From: Bacteroidales bacterium
Lineage (GTDB): Bacteria; Bacteroidota; Bacteroidia; Bacteroidales; UBA7960
Length of the DNA stretch: 48,646 nt
Assembly (NCBI GenBank): GCA_003559735.1
Contig: PWKN01000125.1
Location: forward strand, 1 to 48,646
Reading direction: 5' to 3'
The translations under genes and the position numbers were made by a program. The notes beneath the pieces are model-generated. The model was not told where the DNA came from. It saw nothing but the letters and a program-made list of their open reading frames with translations, and ran no database searches. Positions 18,228 through 27,438 of this stretch are shown one piece after another. The first letter of the stretch is position 1. Every line of letters begins with the position of its first letter.

Positions 18228-18803
18228 TCACATTCTGTCTTCCACCTTTTGCCAGTTAATGATCTTAAAGAAGGCATTGATGTATTCCGGACGACGATTT
18301 TGATAATCCAGGTAGTAGGCATGTTCCCATACGTCGCAGGTCAGGAGAGGGGTTTTCCCTTGTTGCAGGGGATTGCCGGCATTCCCGGTCTGAACAATGT
18401 CGAGTTTCCCTTCCTGGTCTTTTACCAGCCAGGCCCATCCTGAACCAAACAGTGTGGCTGCAGCGTTTGCAAATTCATCCCTGAACTTTTCGAAGGAGCC
18501 AAAAGTCCCGTTAATCGCTTCGAGAATCTTCCCCCCGGGTTCGCCCCGGCTGTCGGGCGAAAATCCTTCCCAGTAGAATGTGTGGTTCCAGACCTGAGCG
18601 CTGTTGTTGAAAATACCACCATCTGACCGCAGCATGATGTCTTCGAGCGGGGCATGTTCAAACTCTGTCCCCACAATCAGATCATTAAGCTTTTGTACGT
18701 AGGTCATGTGATGCTTGCCATAATGATACTCGATCGTCTTTTTTGAGATGTTTGGTTCCAGTGCTTCCGGTGAATAGGGTAGTTTTGGTAAAATATGTGC
18801 CAT
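18228..18803 (-). CDS. sodB: Superoxide dismutase, iron type
   Basis: Converts superoxide to oxygen and hydrogen peroxide. The 191-residue protein has the metal ligand H27 (IEYHYGKHH), the second histidine and the iron-type glutamine in NNSAQVWNHTFYW, and the last ligands in DVWEHAYYLDY. FGSGWAWLV and GNPLQQGKTPLL also fit the Fe form. Cambialistic use of manganese cannot be excluded from sequence. No signal peptide, so cytoplasmic. Confidence 0.95.
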   Translation of the reverse strand: MAHILPKLPYSPEALEPNISKKTIEYHYGKHHMTYVQKLNDLIVGTEFEHAPLEDIMLRSDGGIFNNSAQVWNHTFYWEGFSPDSRGEPGGKILEAINGTFGSFEKFRDEFANAAATLFGSGWAWLVKDQEGKLDIVQTGNAGNPLQQGKTPLLTCDVWEHAYYLDYQNRRPEYINAFFKIINWQKVEDRM

Positions 18804-18833
18804 ATCGATACAGGTTTTGTTGAATGCGTGTGG

Positions 18834-18865
18834 CTAAATTATGCAAAAAATATTTTGTTTGCAAA
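18834..18865 (-). promoter_or_regulatory. Promoter of the superoxide dismutase gene
   Basis: On the minus strand TTTG (18865-18862), 20 bases, then TAATTTAG (18841-18834), one base off the TAnnTTTG consensus. The leader is about 30 bases. Confidence 0.5.
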
Positions 18866-19000
18866 CCGGGCTGGCAGAAATGGTGAAAAAACACCGTTTT
18901 GTATCAGCAGGGAGTGTTCATAAAAACAACTATCTTCACCGCCGGAAAAAGAAATCTGGCGGATGGTTGCATCAGCAAACTGCACCATGTGATACGAGGT

Positions 19001-19951
19001 ATGGATGTAAACATGAAGAGAATCATTTTATTGATCATTGGGGGAGTTTTTCTGGTTGTGGATGCAACGGATGTCCATCCTTCCCCGGTTGCCGGTGCTG
19101 GCATCGACATTCCGGACAATGGGCTGGTGGCTGAACAGCTGATGGAGCTGAGCATGGTTGCCCTGTATGATTTTCATTTCAAAAAGGCCGATTCAATTAC
19201 TGGTTTGTTGATAAAGGAGCATCCTGACCATTACTTATCCTATTTTGCCCGTGCAAACTATTACTGGTGGGTGATGGTTACCCATCCACCTTCCGCACAG
19301 AGGTCTGAGGAGTTCAGTAAAATGATTGATCGTGCACGGAAACAATTTGACAAACAGGCAGCATTCTCTGAAAACCCATCCCTTCCCTTGCTTTTTCATG
19401 CCATTGGCTTGTATGCCATGAGCATCAGGTATGACCTGTCGGCGGGAAATTATTTCAGGGCCGCCGCACCAGGCCGGCGCCTTGTGTCGGTCATACATAT
19501 GGCCAAAGGGAGAGAAGATGATTTCAAGGGTCTGTATATTGCTACCGGACTGTACAATTACCTGGCTGCTGCAGCGATTCAAAGATATCCGCTGATGCAC
19601 CTGTACCGGTTGTTCTATTCTTCCGGAGATAAAATGCTTGGATTGTCGCAGCTGCAGCAGGCTGCTGATTCAGGTCACGAATTATGGCAAACAGAGGCAG
19701 ACTATTTTTTGATGCGTATATACCTTGACATGGAGATGGATGTCACGCAGTCGTTGGCACATGCAGAAAGGCTCACCAGCCGGTTTCCCGGCAACCTGAT
19801 TTATCAGTATTACCATCTGCAGGCTCTGAAAACAGGGGGGTACAAACAAGCAGCTACAGAAAAAGCAGAGGAAATACGAAGGCTCACAAAAACAAACCCG
19901 GAAATCCACCAGGATCAGAAGGGATATTTTATTTCATTGATTGATCAGTAG
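19001..19951 (+). CDS. Secreted helical-repeat protein of unknown function
   Basis: I do not recognise a specific family. The chosen start gives MDVNMKRIILLIIGGVFLVV, a signal peptide; the inner ATG at 19013 would serve as well, and the upstream ATG at 18899 would put 34 unlikely residues before it. The mature part is mostly amphipathic helices resembling tetratricopeptide repeats: LSMVALYDFHFKKADSITGL, ADYFLMRIYLDMEMDVTQSL and HAERLTSRFPGNLIYQYYHL. It may be a periplasmic TPR-like adaptor. It runs opposite to its neighbours, between sodB and pth, and has no operon partner. Confidence 0.7.
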   Translation: MDVNMKRIILLIIGGVFLVVDATDVHPSPVAGAGIDIPDNGLVAEQLMELSMVALYDFHFKKADSITGLLIKEHPDHYLSYFARANYYWWVMVTHPPSAQRSEEFSKMIDRARKQFDKQAAFSENPSLPLLFHAIGLYAMSIRYDLSAGNYFRAAAPGRRLVSVIHMAKGREDDFKGLYIATGLYNYLAAAAIQRYPLMHLYRLFYSSGDKMLGLSQLQQAADSGHELWQTEADYFLMRIYLDMEMDVTQSLAHAERLTSRFPGNLIYQYYHLQALKTGGYKQAATEKAEEIRRLTKTNPEIHQDQKGYFISLIDQ

Positions 19952-20067
19952 CACAACAGATCACAGGATTGACGTGAAGCCAGGCACCCATATGGCAGAG
20001 GTCTTTTTCAAGGCCAGGGTTGCATTTCTCAGCAAGATGCATTTCCGGACACCCAACGGTTTCCGTT

Positions 20068-20652
20068 TTACTGCAGGTTTGCTTGTGATGATCGGCGGTT
20101 GTACTCGTTCATGGTCTGCTGAACACCCTGCAGTCCAAAACTGACAACCATATCACAGGCTGTTCGCATATGGGGGGTGATCAGTTTTTTCTCTTCTTCT
20201 GTCCATTTACCGAGCACATACTGCGATTGAAATCCGGTGGGATAGTCACTGCCGATGCCAAAGCGCAGCCGGGCAAAATGATTGGTTCCCAGTGTTTCGA
20301 TGATGTCTGACAAACCATTGTGTCCGCCGGGACCACCCTTTGGCCGCATCCGGAGCATTCCAAGGGGGAGTGCCACGTCGTCAGCAACAACAAGCAGGTT
20401 CTCAAGGGGGATCTTTTCTTTGTTAAGCCAGTACAGAACCGGTCGTCCGCTTCTGTTCATGTAGGTAGAAGGCTTCAGCAGTGTAAACATACGGCCTTTC
20501 CAGCGGAATGAGGCCATATCTCCGTACCGGGCAGGCGAAAAGGAAACCTCTTTAATGGCGGCCAAAGCATCCACCACCATAAACCCGATATTGTGGCGGG
20601 TGTCGGCATAATCAGGTCCAATATTTCCGAGTCCGGCGATCAGGTACTTCAT
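20068..20652 (-). CDS. pth: Peptidyl-tRNA hydrolase
   Basis: Releases tRNA from peptidyl-tRNAs that fall off the ribosome. Starting at MKYLIAGLGNIGPDYADTRH gives the standard N-terminus, with catalytic H20 in TRHNIGF; an in-frame ATG 7 codons upstream is not needed. Further family blocks are PSTYMNRSGRPV and DDVALPLGMLRMRPKGGPGGHNGLSDI. It follows rplY in the same direction, a common pairing in bacteria. Confidence 0.96.
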   Translation of the reverse strand: MKYLIAGLGNIGPDYADTRHNIGFMVVDALAAIKEVSFSPARYGDMASFRWKGRMFTLLKPSTYMNRSGRPVLYWLNKEKIPLENLLVVADDVALPLGMLRMRPKGGPGGHNGLSDIIETLGTNHFARLRFGIGSDYPTGFQSQYVLGKWTEEEKKLITPHMRTACDMVVSFGLQGVQQTMNEYNRRSSQANLQ

Positions 20653-20800
20653 GGTATTCAGCCATTCGAGCATTCCGGCAGCCCATTGGGTGAGTCCGCC
20701 GGAAGAGACAGGCGGTCACGCGTCTGATCAGTTGACACGTGCCGGTTCTATCTGTTTATGGTGTTTTTTGAAAAAGCCACCAGTCGGTTGTTCTTGTGGG

Positions 20801-21472
20801 TTATTCCTCTTTGGGTGCATCTCCCCCCTCTGCAGCATCGGCACCTGCTTCGCCTTCAGCTGCTTCACCTTCAGCTGCTTCGCCTTCGGCTTCTTCACCC
20901 TCTTCAAGGTCGACCGGAGCCATCATGGCAGCCCTGGCAGATTTGACGAGGACGACAACGGCGTTGGCGGGATCGGCAAACTCAACGTCGTCGACCGACA
21001 GCTCACCAACAACGACTGAATCCCCGATCTCAAGTGCGGAGATATCCACTTCTATTTCATCAGGCAGGTGCTTGGGAAGGGCGATTACATCGAGACGGCG
21101 ACGTTTGATCAGCATTTTACCACCTGCCAGTACACCCGGACTGTCGCCGGTAATCTTTATGGGGATGCCGATCTTCACTGGTTTATCGGGGAATATTTCA
21201 AGGAAATCGGCATGCAGGATCCTGTCCGTTACCGGGTGATACTGGATGTCCTGAAGGACCGACTCCATCTTCTCACCTTTGATATCAAGTTGTACAATAC
21301 AGGCATCAGGGGTATACACAACATCCTTAAAGCTTTTTTCCGAAGCAAAAAAGTGGATTTGTTTTTCCCCGCCATAGACAACACAGGGTACATTTCCTTC
21401 CCTGCGCAGTCTTCTCGCATCTTTTTTCCCTACGTTCTCGCGTGGAGAACCGCTCACAGATACTTTTTTCAT
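20801..21472 (-). CDS. rplY: Ribosomal protein L25, general stress protein Ctc form
   Basis: L25 binds 5S rRNA in the large subunit. The 223-residue protein has the L25 domain (VGKKDARRLRREGNVPCVVYGG) and the longer C-terminal beta domain of the Ctc form, with PVKIGIPIKITGDSPGVLAGG. The tail is extended and low in complexity, built from EGEAAEGEAAEGEAG-type units and ending KEE. It leads a two-gene run with pth. Confidence 0.95.
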   Translation of the reverse strand: MKKVSVSGSPRENVGKKDARRLRREGNVPCVVYGGEKQIHFFASEKSFKDVVYTPDACIVQLDIKGEKMESVLQDIQYHPVTDRILHADFLEIFPDKPVKIGIPIKITGDSPGVLAGGKMLIKRRRLDVIALPKHLPDEIEVDISALEIGDSVVVGELSVDDVEFADPANAVVVLVKSARAAMMAPVDLEEGEEAEGEAAEGEAAEGEAGADAAEGGDAPKEE

Positions 21473-21540
21473 GACTTGGACGATTAAAAAATGTTTGAAT
21501 ATGAAGGGGTTAAAATATCTGACCCCATTAAAACAGCGTG

Positions 21541-21548
21541 CAAAGATA
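21541..21548 (-). promoter_or_regulatory. -7 box of rplY-pth, with a leader hairpin
   Basis: TATCTTTG on the minus strand, a perfect TAnnTTTG match, about 70 bases before rplY. The leader contains GGGGT...ACCCC, a short hairpin at 21503-21525. Confidence 0.5.
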
Positions 21549-21591
21549 CTACTTTGCCATTAAAAAGGGAGCATGATCACGGAAAAATTAT

Positions 21592-22536
21592 TCAGAGTAT
21601 GGTTGAAAATTCGAAGTGGGAACTGATCGATGCATGGTTATGTACCCTTTGTATGACATCTGCAAACAGCTTGGAACTTGTTAGCACGGTGACTTTAGGG
21701 CATTCTTTATCCAATGGGATGGTATCGGATACGATGACCTCTTCAAACACACTGTTTGCTATCCTGTCATGGGCTTTACAGCTAAACACGGCATGTGTGC
21801 ACATAGCCCTGACGCTTTTGGCCCCTTTTTCCATGATCATGGAGCCTGCCCTTGTAATGGAACCAGCCGTGTCGATGATGTCGTCAACAAGCACCACATC
21901 TTTGTCTTTAACATCGCCGATAAGGGTCATTCGATCGATCTCATTGGCCTTGATCCGTTGTTTGTAGCAGATGACCAGTTCGCTGTTGAGAAACTTTGCA
22001 TAGGCACCTGCCCTCCGGGTTCCCCCGGTGTCGGGCGAAGCCATTACCAGGTTTGAAAGGCTGAGCTTTTTCAGATAAGGCACAAAGATTGCAGAAGCAT
22101 ACATATGGTCGACCGGCACATCAAAAAAACCCTGGATCTGGTCGGCGTGGAGGTCCATCGTAATGATACGGTTCACCCCGGCAGCCATCAACAGGTTGGC
22201 GATCAGCTTGGCACCGATCGACACCCTTGGCTTGTCCTTGCGATCCTGCCGGGCAAATCCAAAATAAGGAATTACAGCCACCACTTGTTTTGCAGATGCA
22301 CGGCGTGCCGCATCGATCATGAGCAACAACTCCATCAGGTTGTCTGATGGCGCATTGGTACTTTGAATAATAAACACATCATTGCCCCTCAGGGTCTCTT
22401 CATATGACGGCTGAAACTCCCCGTCGGCGAAAAACTCAACAATTTCTTTTCCCAAGGGTTTTCCGTAACTTTCAGCTATTTTCTCAGCCAGAGTCCGGGA
22501 AGCAGAACCAGAAAAGATCTTTACTACGGAAGCCAT
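21592..22536 (-). CDS. prs: Ribose-phosphate pyrophosphokinase (PRPP synthetase)
   Basis: Makes PRPP from ribose 5-phosphate and ATP for nucleotide, histidine and NAD synthesis. The 314-residue protein has the ATP-loop region FADGEFQPSYEETLRGNDVF, PYFGFARQDRKDKPR, the DLHADQIQGFFDVPVDH block, and the PRPP loop VVLVDDIIDTAGSITRAG. Standard length for the class I enzyme. Confidence 0.97.
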   Translation of the reverse strand: MASVVKIFSGSASRTLAEKIAESYGKPLGKEIVEFFADGEFQPSYEETLRGNDVFIIQSTNAPSDNLMELLLMIDAARRASAKQVVAVIPYFGFARQDRKDKPRVSIGAKLIANLLMAAGVNRIITMDLHADQIQGFFDVPVDHMYASAIFVPYLKKLSLSNLVMASPDTGGTRRAGAYAKFLNSELVICYKQRIKANEIDRMTLIGDVKDKDVVLVDDIIDTAGSITRAGSMIMEKGAKSVRAMCTHAVFSCKAHDRIANSVFEEVIVSDTIPLDKECPKVTVLTSSKLFADVIQRVHNHASISSHFEFSTIL

Positions 22537-22576
22537 AGCAATGTTTTAAATGTCAGAAAAATCATCTTGATAAGAA

Positions 22577-22584
22577 CAAATATA
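22577..22584 (-). promoter_or_regulatory. -7 box of prs
   Basis: TATATTTG on the minus strand, a full TAnnTTTG match, about 40 bases before the prs start. The upstream box is weak. Confidence 0.45.
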
Positions 22585-22633
22585 GTTAATATCACAACAC
22601 CTTGCAGAATCAACAAGGAATTATATTGTTTTT

Positions 22634-22665
22634 TTTGTCAGGAAACAGGGAAATGGTTACATTTG
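22634..22665 (+). promoter_or_regulatory. Promoter of the tRNA-Leu gene
   Basis: TTTG (22634-22637), 20 bases, then TACATTTG (22658-22665), a full match to TTTG/TAnnTTTG, 35 bases before the tRNA. Confidence 0.6.
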
Positions 22666-22700
22666 CACCCTGGAAAGTCCGGTCCTTTCCTTCAGTCAAC

Positions 22701-22784
22701 GCCCGGGTGGCGGAATTGGTAGACGCGTTGGTCTCAAACACCAATGATAGCAATATCGTGCCGGTTCGATCCCGGCCCCGGGTA
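22701..22784 (+). tRNA. tRNA-Leu, anticodon CAA
   Basis: Acceptor stem GCCCGGG pairs with CCCGGGT, followed by A73. The D arm has TGGCGGAATTGGTAGACGCG, the anticodon stem-loop TTGGT-CTCAAAC-ACCAA gives CAA, a long variable arm follows (TGATAGCAATATCG), and the T arm is GCCGG-TTCGATC-CCGGC. The large variable arm is right for leucine. CCA is not encoded. A strong terminator follows directly. Confidence 0.96.
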
Positions 22785-22792
22785 CCTGGCAG

Positions 22793-22827
22793 CCCATTAC
22801 AGGCAATCATCTGTAATGGGTTTTTTT
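22793..22827 (+). terminator. Intrinsic terminator after tRNA-Leu
   Basis: CCCATTACAG, loop GCAATCAT, CTGTAATGGG, then seven T: a perfect 10-base-pair stem with T-tract, 8 bases past the tRNA. Confidence 0.9.
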
Positions 22828-22841
22828 GTGTGCCGTAATTC

Positions 22842-22904
22842 GTGTCTGTCCATAAAGTCGAGTGTCTGTCTCTACTATCCGGTTTCTGCGTTATGCTTGT
22901 TTTG
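22842..22904. repeat. Dispersed repeat family 1, partial copy B
   Basis: GTGTCTGTCCATA (the opposite end of the element as seen in copy A) is followed by GTGTCTGTCTCTAC and about 30 further bases matching copies A and C up to GCTTGTTTTG, where the match breaks off into pnuC. The last 11 codons and the TAG stop of pnuC lie within or at the edge of this copy. Confidence 0.75.
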
Positions 22905-23576
22905 TCCGCCTTCCCAGAGATCTTCAATAAATTTTTGCTCCCTGGCACGACCCTCGTTATACATATTCACCCACCGTATCAGTCCCATGATGGCAAGAAC
23001 AAGAAAAACAGAGAACTGAAAGCTTGTAAAAACCAGTCCTTTGACAAAATAGAGGGGTATGGAGATCGTGTTTCCGATGATCCAGTAGATCCAGTGTTCG
23101 ATCTTTTTGCGGGCCATATACCACATCCCGATGAGGAAGATGGAGGTGGTGAAGGAGTCGATATAAGGGATGGCCGATTGAATATAGGCGGTGTCGTCTT
23201 GTTTGAAAACGTATATCAGAAGGTATATCACCAGGTACAGCAGGGGTACCAGGGCGATACCCAGCGCTTGTTCCCGTTTAGTGTTCCACCTGATGGGACG
23301 TACACGTTGCCGGTCGTCGCGCCGGGTCCATAAGTACCACCCATAAATGCTCATGGTGGTGTAAAACATGTTGATCCCCATGTCGGCATACAGCTGTATG
23401 GAATAGCAGATATAGATGTAGATCACTGTGCTGACGATCCCGGTGGGATATACCAGCAGGTTGGCCTGTCGGGCAAACCACACGCTCAGTATGCCAAAAA
23501 GCACCGCCACCAGCTCCAGCCAGGTGGTTGCAGCAAGATTCTCTAAGAACAACTGGAAAAAAGATAAGGGAATCAT
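22875..23576 (-). CDS. pnuC: PnuC-family nicotinamide riboside transporter
   Basis: PnuC carries nicotinamide riboside (or related vitamins) by facilitated diffusion for NAD salvage. The 233-residue protein has about seven membrane segments, with the family's tryptophan-rich patches (YGWYLWTRRDD, HWIYWIIGNTISIPLYFVKG). The C-terminal tail GGQNKHNAETG and its stop codon are encoded by the dispersed repeat (copy B), so the original C-terminus has been replaced or trimmed. As the tail lies beyond the last helix, function may be unaffected. Confidence 0.9.
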   Translation of the reverse strand: MIPLSFFQLFLENLAATTWLELVAVLFGILSVWFARQANLLVYPTGIVSTVIYIYICYSIQLYADMGINMFYTTMSIYGWYLWTRRDDRQRVRPIRWNTKREQALGIALVPLLYLVIYLLIYVFKQDDTAYIQSAIPYIDSFTTSIFLIGMWYMARKKIEHWIYWIIGNTISIPLYFVKGLVFTSFQFSVFLVLAIMGLIRWVNMYNEGRAREQKFIEDLWEGGQNKHNAETG

Positions 23577-23621
23577 TCGGCTAAAAGAAGTTACATATGA
23601 AGATTGCCGTAAATGTCACGA

Positions 23622-24884
23622 TCAGTTGCTTATTTCTGGCAGGGACAGCTTTTCTGCAACAGCTTCCACTTCCCTGAACACCCGCATAAAGTTCCCTGAC
23701 CATATTTTTTCAATCTCCTCTTCGGAGTAGCCTCTTCTGACCAGTTCGCGGGTGATGTTGCCCATTTCAGATACGTCGAAGCAGTCTTTCAGCACACCAC
23801 CACCGTCAAAGTCGGTGCCAATGCCTATGTATTCAATCCCTACGAGTTCGGCCACATGGTCGACATGGTCGACAAAGTCGGCCACTGTAGCCAGTGGAGC
23901 CGGGTACTCCCTGTTCAGAGTCCACCATTCTTCTCTTGCCTGCTCCATCTCTTCATCGGTGAGGTCCTGGAAGTTGTTCCATTTTTCACGCAGAGTGGCA
24001 AATGCAGCCTGGCGTTCCGGACAAGGTTCGAGTTCTTTGACATATGCACTCAGCACGCATAGTTGTATAACACCTCCATTATTGGCAAGGGCAACGATCA
24101 TGTCGTCGTCGAGGTTGCGGGGGTGGTCACAAATTGCCCGTGCATTTGAATGGGAAGCAATAATTGGTGCCTGGGTTACTTCCAGCACATCATAGAATGC
24201 ATCGTCAGAGATGTGGGTCACATCCACGATCATGCCCAGCCGGTTCAGTTCGCGGACCACCTCCTCGCCAAACCCTGACAGTCCGCCATGCAACGGAGGC
24301 GCCGAATCGGTAGAGGAATCACATATCTGGTTATGACGGGAGTGTGACAGTCCCATATAGCGGCTCCCCTTGTCATAATATACCTGGAGCAGTTCGAGGT
24401 CTTTCCCTATCGGGTATCCGTTCTCATTTCCTATATAAATGGCAAACCGTCCTTCATCGCGCAGCCTGTATGCATCGTCGGGTGTCAGGGCCAATCCGGC
24501 AACATCCTGATGTGCATCCAGTGTCTCGTGGATTAGCTCGAAAATGGATAGCGCCCGTTGGTGGTTTTGCCGGTAGGCTTCGTCAGTCAATGCCCCTTGT
24601 CCAACGAACACAGCAAAGAAAGCGGCATCAAGGCCACCTTCCTCCATTCGCGGAAAATCGAGCTTGCTGCCCGTTTCATGTGGGTCGTTTCGCTTACCGA
24701 TGTCGAAACTGCCACGCGACAGCAACATGGGTGTATCTACGTGGGAGTCGAGGGTCAGTACTTGTTCATGGATGGCATCGGCACGTTGCTTTAACCGCTC
24801 TTCGGGGGTGATGTTTGCACAGGAGGCAAGAAACAGGGAAACGATCAGGACAGAAAGGTAACGCAGAATATAAACAGAACGCAT
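23622..24884 (-). CDS. Membrane dipeptidase, peptidase M19 family, lipoprotein
   Basis: A 420-residue zinc dipeptidase relative of renal dipeptidase. The start at MRSVYILRYLSVLIVSLFLA gives a lipoprotein signal with lipobox LASC; an ATG seven codons upstream is less likely. Family motifs: DSHVDTPM (first zinc histidine), YIGNENGYPIG, SRYMGLSHSRHNQ, VDVTHISDDAFYDVL, APIIASHSNARAICDHPRN and EYIGIGTDFDGG. It probably acts in the periplasm on dipeptides, including those with D-residues. It follows pnuC's start by 45 bases but is likely read from its own promoter. Confidence 0.93.
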   Translation of the reverse strand: MRSVYILRYLSVLIVSLFLASCANITPEERLKQRADAIHEQVLTLDSHVDTPMLLSRGSFDIGKRNDPHETGSKLDFPRMEEGGLDAAFFAVFVGQGALTDEAYRQNHQRALSIFELIHETLDAHQDVAGLALTPDDAYRLRDEGRFAIYIGNENGYPIGKDLELLQVYYDKGSRYMGLSHSRHNQICDSSTDSAPPLHGGLSGFGEEVVRELNRLGMIVDVTHISDDAFYDVLEVTQAPIIASHSNARAICDHPRNLDDDMIVALANNGGVIQLCVLSAYVKELEPCPERQAAFATLREKWNNFQDLTDEEMEQAREEWWTLNREYPAPLATVADFVDHVDHVAELVGIEYIGIGTDFDGGGVLKDCFDVSEMGNITRELVRRGYSEEEIEKIWSGNFMRVFREVEAVAEKLSLPEISN

Positions 24885-24978
24885 GGTACAGTATTTATTA
24901 AACAAACAGTTGAATTTAGCGGATTGCTGTTTCCCGGCTATTGCTCCTTACAACATGGCTGACGGGTCACAAGCTGTG

Positions 24979-24986
24979 CAAAGATA
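24979..24986 (-). promoter_or_regulatory. -7 box of the M19 dipeptidase gene
   Basis: TATCTTTG on the minus strand, a full TAnnTTTG match, about 95 bases before the ATG. Confidence 0.45.
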
Positions 24987-25204
24987 TATATTTTTCGGGG
25001 TTTATGCAGCCGCCGGCGCATAAACCGGTTCTGTTTGTTTTTTAAGAAAAGGCCACACCGGCACGGCGATGAACCCCTTTTTGGTGTGTGGTCATACAGT
25101 GAACAAATTATTTACCAGGTTTATTTCCAATAATGGTTTTATTTTGCCATATTTGCAGCGAAAATTCAACTATTCCATATTCATTCACCACTAAATCAAA
25201 CATT

Positions 25205-26278
25205 ATGAAAAAACATAACTTTAGTGCCGGTCCGTCGATTTTAGCAAAGGAAGTCATTGAAAACACTGCCAGGGCGGTGCTTGACCTGAATGGTATTGGC
25301 TTGTCGGTAATGGAGATCTCACACCGGGGCAAGGACTTTCAGGCGGTCATTGACGAAACAGTGGAGCTCTTCAGGGAGTTACTGGATATTCCATCCAACT
25401 ACCACGTGCTTTTTCTTGGCGGGGGTGCCAGCTTACAGTTTTGCATGGTGCCTTTTAACCTGATGAATAAAAAAGCTGCCTACCTGGAAACAGGATCGTG
25501 GGCGAAGAAAGCCATAAAGGAAGCCAAAGGCTTTGGCGAGGTGGACGTGGTCGCATCGTCGGCCGACAAGAACTTCAACTACATACCCAAAGGGTTTACC
25601 ATTCCGCAGGATGCGGATTATTTTCATATTACCACCAACAACACCATCTTTGGCACCGAGATCCTGGAAGACTATGACAGTCCGGTACCCCTGGTAGCAG
25701 ATATGAGTTCCGACATGTTCAGCCGTCCGGTTGATGTGTCGAAATACGCAATCATATATGGCGGCGCCCAGAAGAACCTCGGTCCGGCGGGCGTTACGTT
25801 TGTCATTATCCGTGACGACATCCTTGGCAAGGTCGACAGGCATATCCCCACCATGCTCGATTACCGGACACATATTGAAAACGGATCGATGTTTAATACA
25901 CCACCGTGTTTGCCCATCTACACCTGTCTGGAAACCCTTCGCTGGCTGAAGAAACTGGGCGGCGTTGAAGTGATGCAGAAAATGAACAAGGAAAAGGCTG
26001 ACTTGCTGTATAAAGAAATTGAAAGAAATTCATTGTTCAGGACTACTGCGGAGAAGGACAGCCGTTCGTTGATGAACATCTGTTTTGTGATGGAGGAAGC
26101 ATACCAGGATCTTGAAAAGGACTTCCTCACGTTTGCCACCTCAAAAGGGATGACAGGCATCAAGGGGCACCGTTCCGTTGGCGGGTTCAGGGCATCTGTA
26201 TACAATGCCATGCCCAAAGAGAGTGTGGTTGCCCTGATTGACACCATGCAGGAATTTGAGAAAGCAAATGCAAGGTAA
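25205..26278 (+). CDS. serC: Phosphoserine aminotransferase
   Basis: Second step of serine synthesis: 3-phosphohydroxypyruvate plus glutamate to phosphoserine; also used in pyridoxal phosphate synthesis. The start [20 protein letters not shown] is the family N-terminus; 24 extra codons upstream are not needed. The PLP lysine is K190 in [12 protein letters not shown], and [17 protein letters not shown] is the C-terminal substrate-binding block. It leads a serC-serA-DUF1015 run. Confidence 0.97.
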   Translation: MKKHNFSAGPSILAKEVIENTARAVLDLNGIGLSVMEISHRGKDFQAVIDETVELFRELLDIPSNYHVLFLGGGASLQFCMVPFNLMNKKAAYLETGSWAKKAIKEAKGFGEVDVVASSADKNFNYIPKGFTIPQDADYFHITTNNTIFGTEILEDYDSPVPLVADMSSDMFSRPVDVSKYAIIYGGAQKNLGPAGVTFVIIRDDILGKVDRHIPTMLDYRTHIENGSMFNTPPCLPIYTCLETLRWLKKLGGVEVMQKMNKEKADLLYKEIERNSLFRTTAEKDSRSLMNICFVMEEAYQDLEKDFLTFATSKGMTGIKGHRSVGGFRASVYNAMPKESVVALIDTMQEFEKANAR

Positions 26279-26323
26279 TTTATGATCGTATAACCGAACA
26301 AAAAAATATCAAAACATATCATT

Positions 26324-27244
26324 ATGAAAAAAGTATTGGTTGCTACTGAAAAGCCTTTTGCCCCGGTGGCTGTGAATGGCATCAGGGAGGTTTTGGACAA
26401 GGCAGGTTATGAACTGGTCCTGCTCGAAAAGTATACTTCAGCAGATGAGTGGAAACAGGCTGCGGCAGATGTTGACGCGATGATCATTCGCAGCGACAAA
26501 GCCACGGCAGAGATTTTTGAGGCCGCAAAAAAATTAAAGATCATTGTCAGGGCAGGTGCCGGTTACGACAACATTGACCTGGAAGCAGCTACCGGAAAAG
26601 GGGTGGTGGCCATGAACACGCCCGGACAAAATTCCAATGCTGTGGCAGAGCTGGCCTTCGGAATGATGTTGTACCACGTAAGAAAAGGCTTTAATGGCTC
26701 GTCAGGTAGTGAGCTGCGTGGAAAAAAGCTCGGCATTCATGCTTATGGAAATGTAGGCAGGTACATTGCAGAGATCGCGAAAGGATTCAGGATGGATTTG
26801 TATGCGTTTGATCCGTTTGTCGACAATGCAGTTATTGAAAAGGACGGGGTAAAGCCATTGGAAACAGAAAAGGAACTATACAAGAACTGTGATTTTGTGT
26901 CCCTGAACATCCCATCCAACGAAAACACAAAAAACAGCATCGGGTATGAACTGCTGTCCCTGATGCCAAAAAACGGAACGCTGGTCAATACTGCCCGCAA
27001 AGAGGTCATTGATGAAGAAGGTTTGCTCAGGGTGATGGCAGAGCGCGACGACTTTAGCTATTTATCTGACCTGGCACCCAACTGCCATGAAGAGATTAAA
27101 AACGACTACCCCGGCCGGGTTGTGTTTACTGCAAAGAAGATGGGTGCACAGACTGCCGAGGCAAACATCAATGCCGGCATTGCTGCCGCCACACAGATCG
27201 TACAATTTCTTGAGCATGGCGATACCACCTTCAAGGTTAATTAG
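26324..27244 (+). CDS. serA: D-3-phosphoglycerate dehydrogenase, short form
   Basis: First step of serine synthesis: 3-phosphoglycerate to 3-phosphohydroxypyruvate. A 306-residue 2-hydroxyacid dehydrogenase with RAGAGYDNIDLEAA, AELAFGMMLYHVR, the Rossmann segment GKKLGIHAYGNVGRYIAEIA and the catalytic region up to CHEEIKNDYPG. It lacks the C-terminal ACT/ASB domains, so serine feedback through an ACT domain is not expected. The TAG stop is the first part of dispersed repeat copy C. Confidence 0.93.
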   Translation: MKKVLVATEKPFAPVAVNGIREVLDKAGYELVLLEKYTSADEWKQAAADVDAMIIRSDKATAEIFEAAKKLKIIVRAGAGYDNIDLEAATGKGVVAMNTPGQNSNAVAELAFGMMLYHVRKGFNGSSGSELRGKKLGIHAYGNVGRYIAEIAKGFRMDLYAFDPFVDNAVIEKDGVKPLETEKELYKNCDFVSLNIPSNENTKNSIGYELLSLMPKNGTLVNTARKEVIDEEGLLRVMAERDDFSYLSDLAPNCHEEIKNDYPGRVVFTAKKMGAQTAEANINAGIAAATQIVQFLEHGDTTFKVN

Positions 27245-27372
27245 TGTCTGTCTCTAATGTCCGGTTTCTGCGTTATGCTTGTTTTGAAAACAGTCATTTA
27301 CAAGAGTAAACTCCCTGGTTTTCAAAACTGCGCAAGCCTTGAACCCGAACATTATAGTTCAGACACCTGACT
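27241..27372. repeat. Dispersed repeat family 1, full copy C
   Basis: Begins TTAGTGTCTGTCTCTAATG, with its TTAG supplying the serA stop codon, and carries the same GTTTTGAAAAC / GTTTTCAAAAC inverted pair and CGCAAGCCTTGAACCCG as copy A. It ends in CAGACACCTG; GGTGTCTGGCTATGTGG at 27401 looks like a displaced further end piece. The repeat fills the serA-DUF1015 gap. Confidence 0.85.
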
Positions 27373-27438
27373 TTACCAGACTTAATGCAAAGACACAATT
27401 GGTGTCTGGCTATGTGGAATAATTAAAAAACATAACAT

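Noticed and set aside
25433-25873. Antisense frame within serC
   Set aside because: Fully inside the secure serC gene, with no promoter or family feature.
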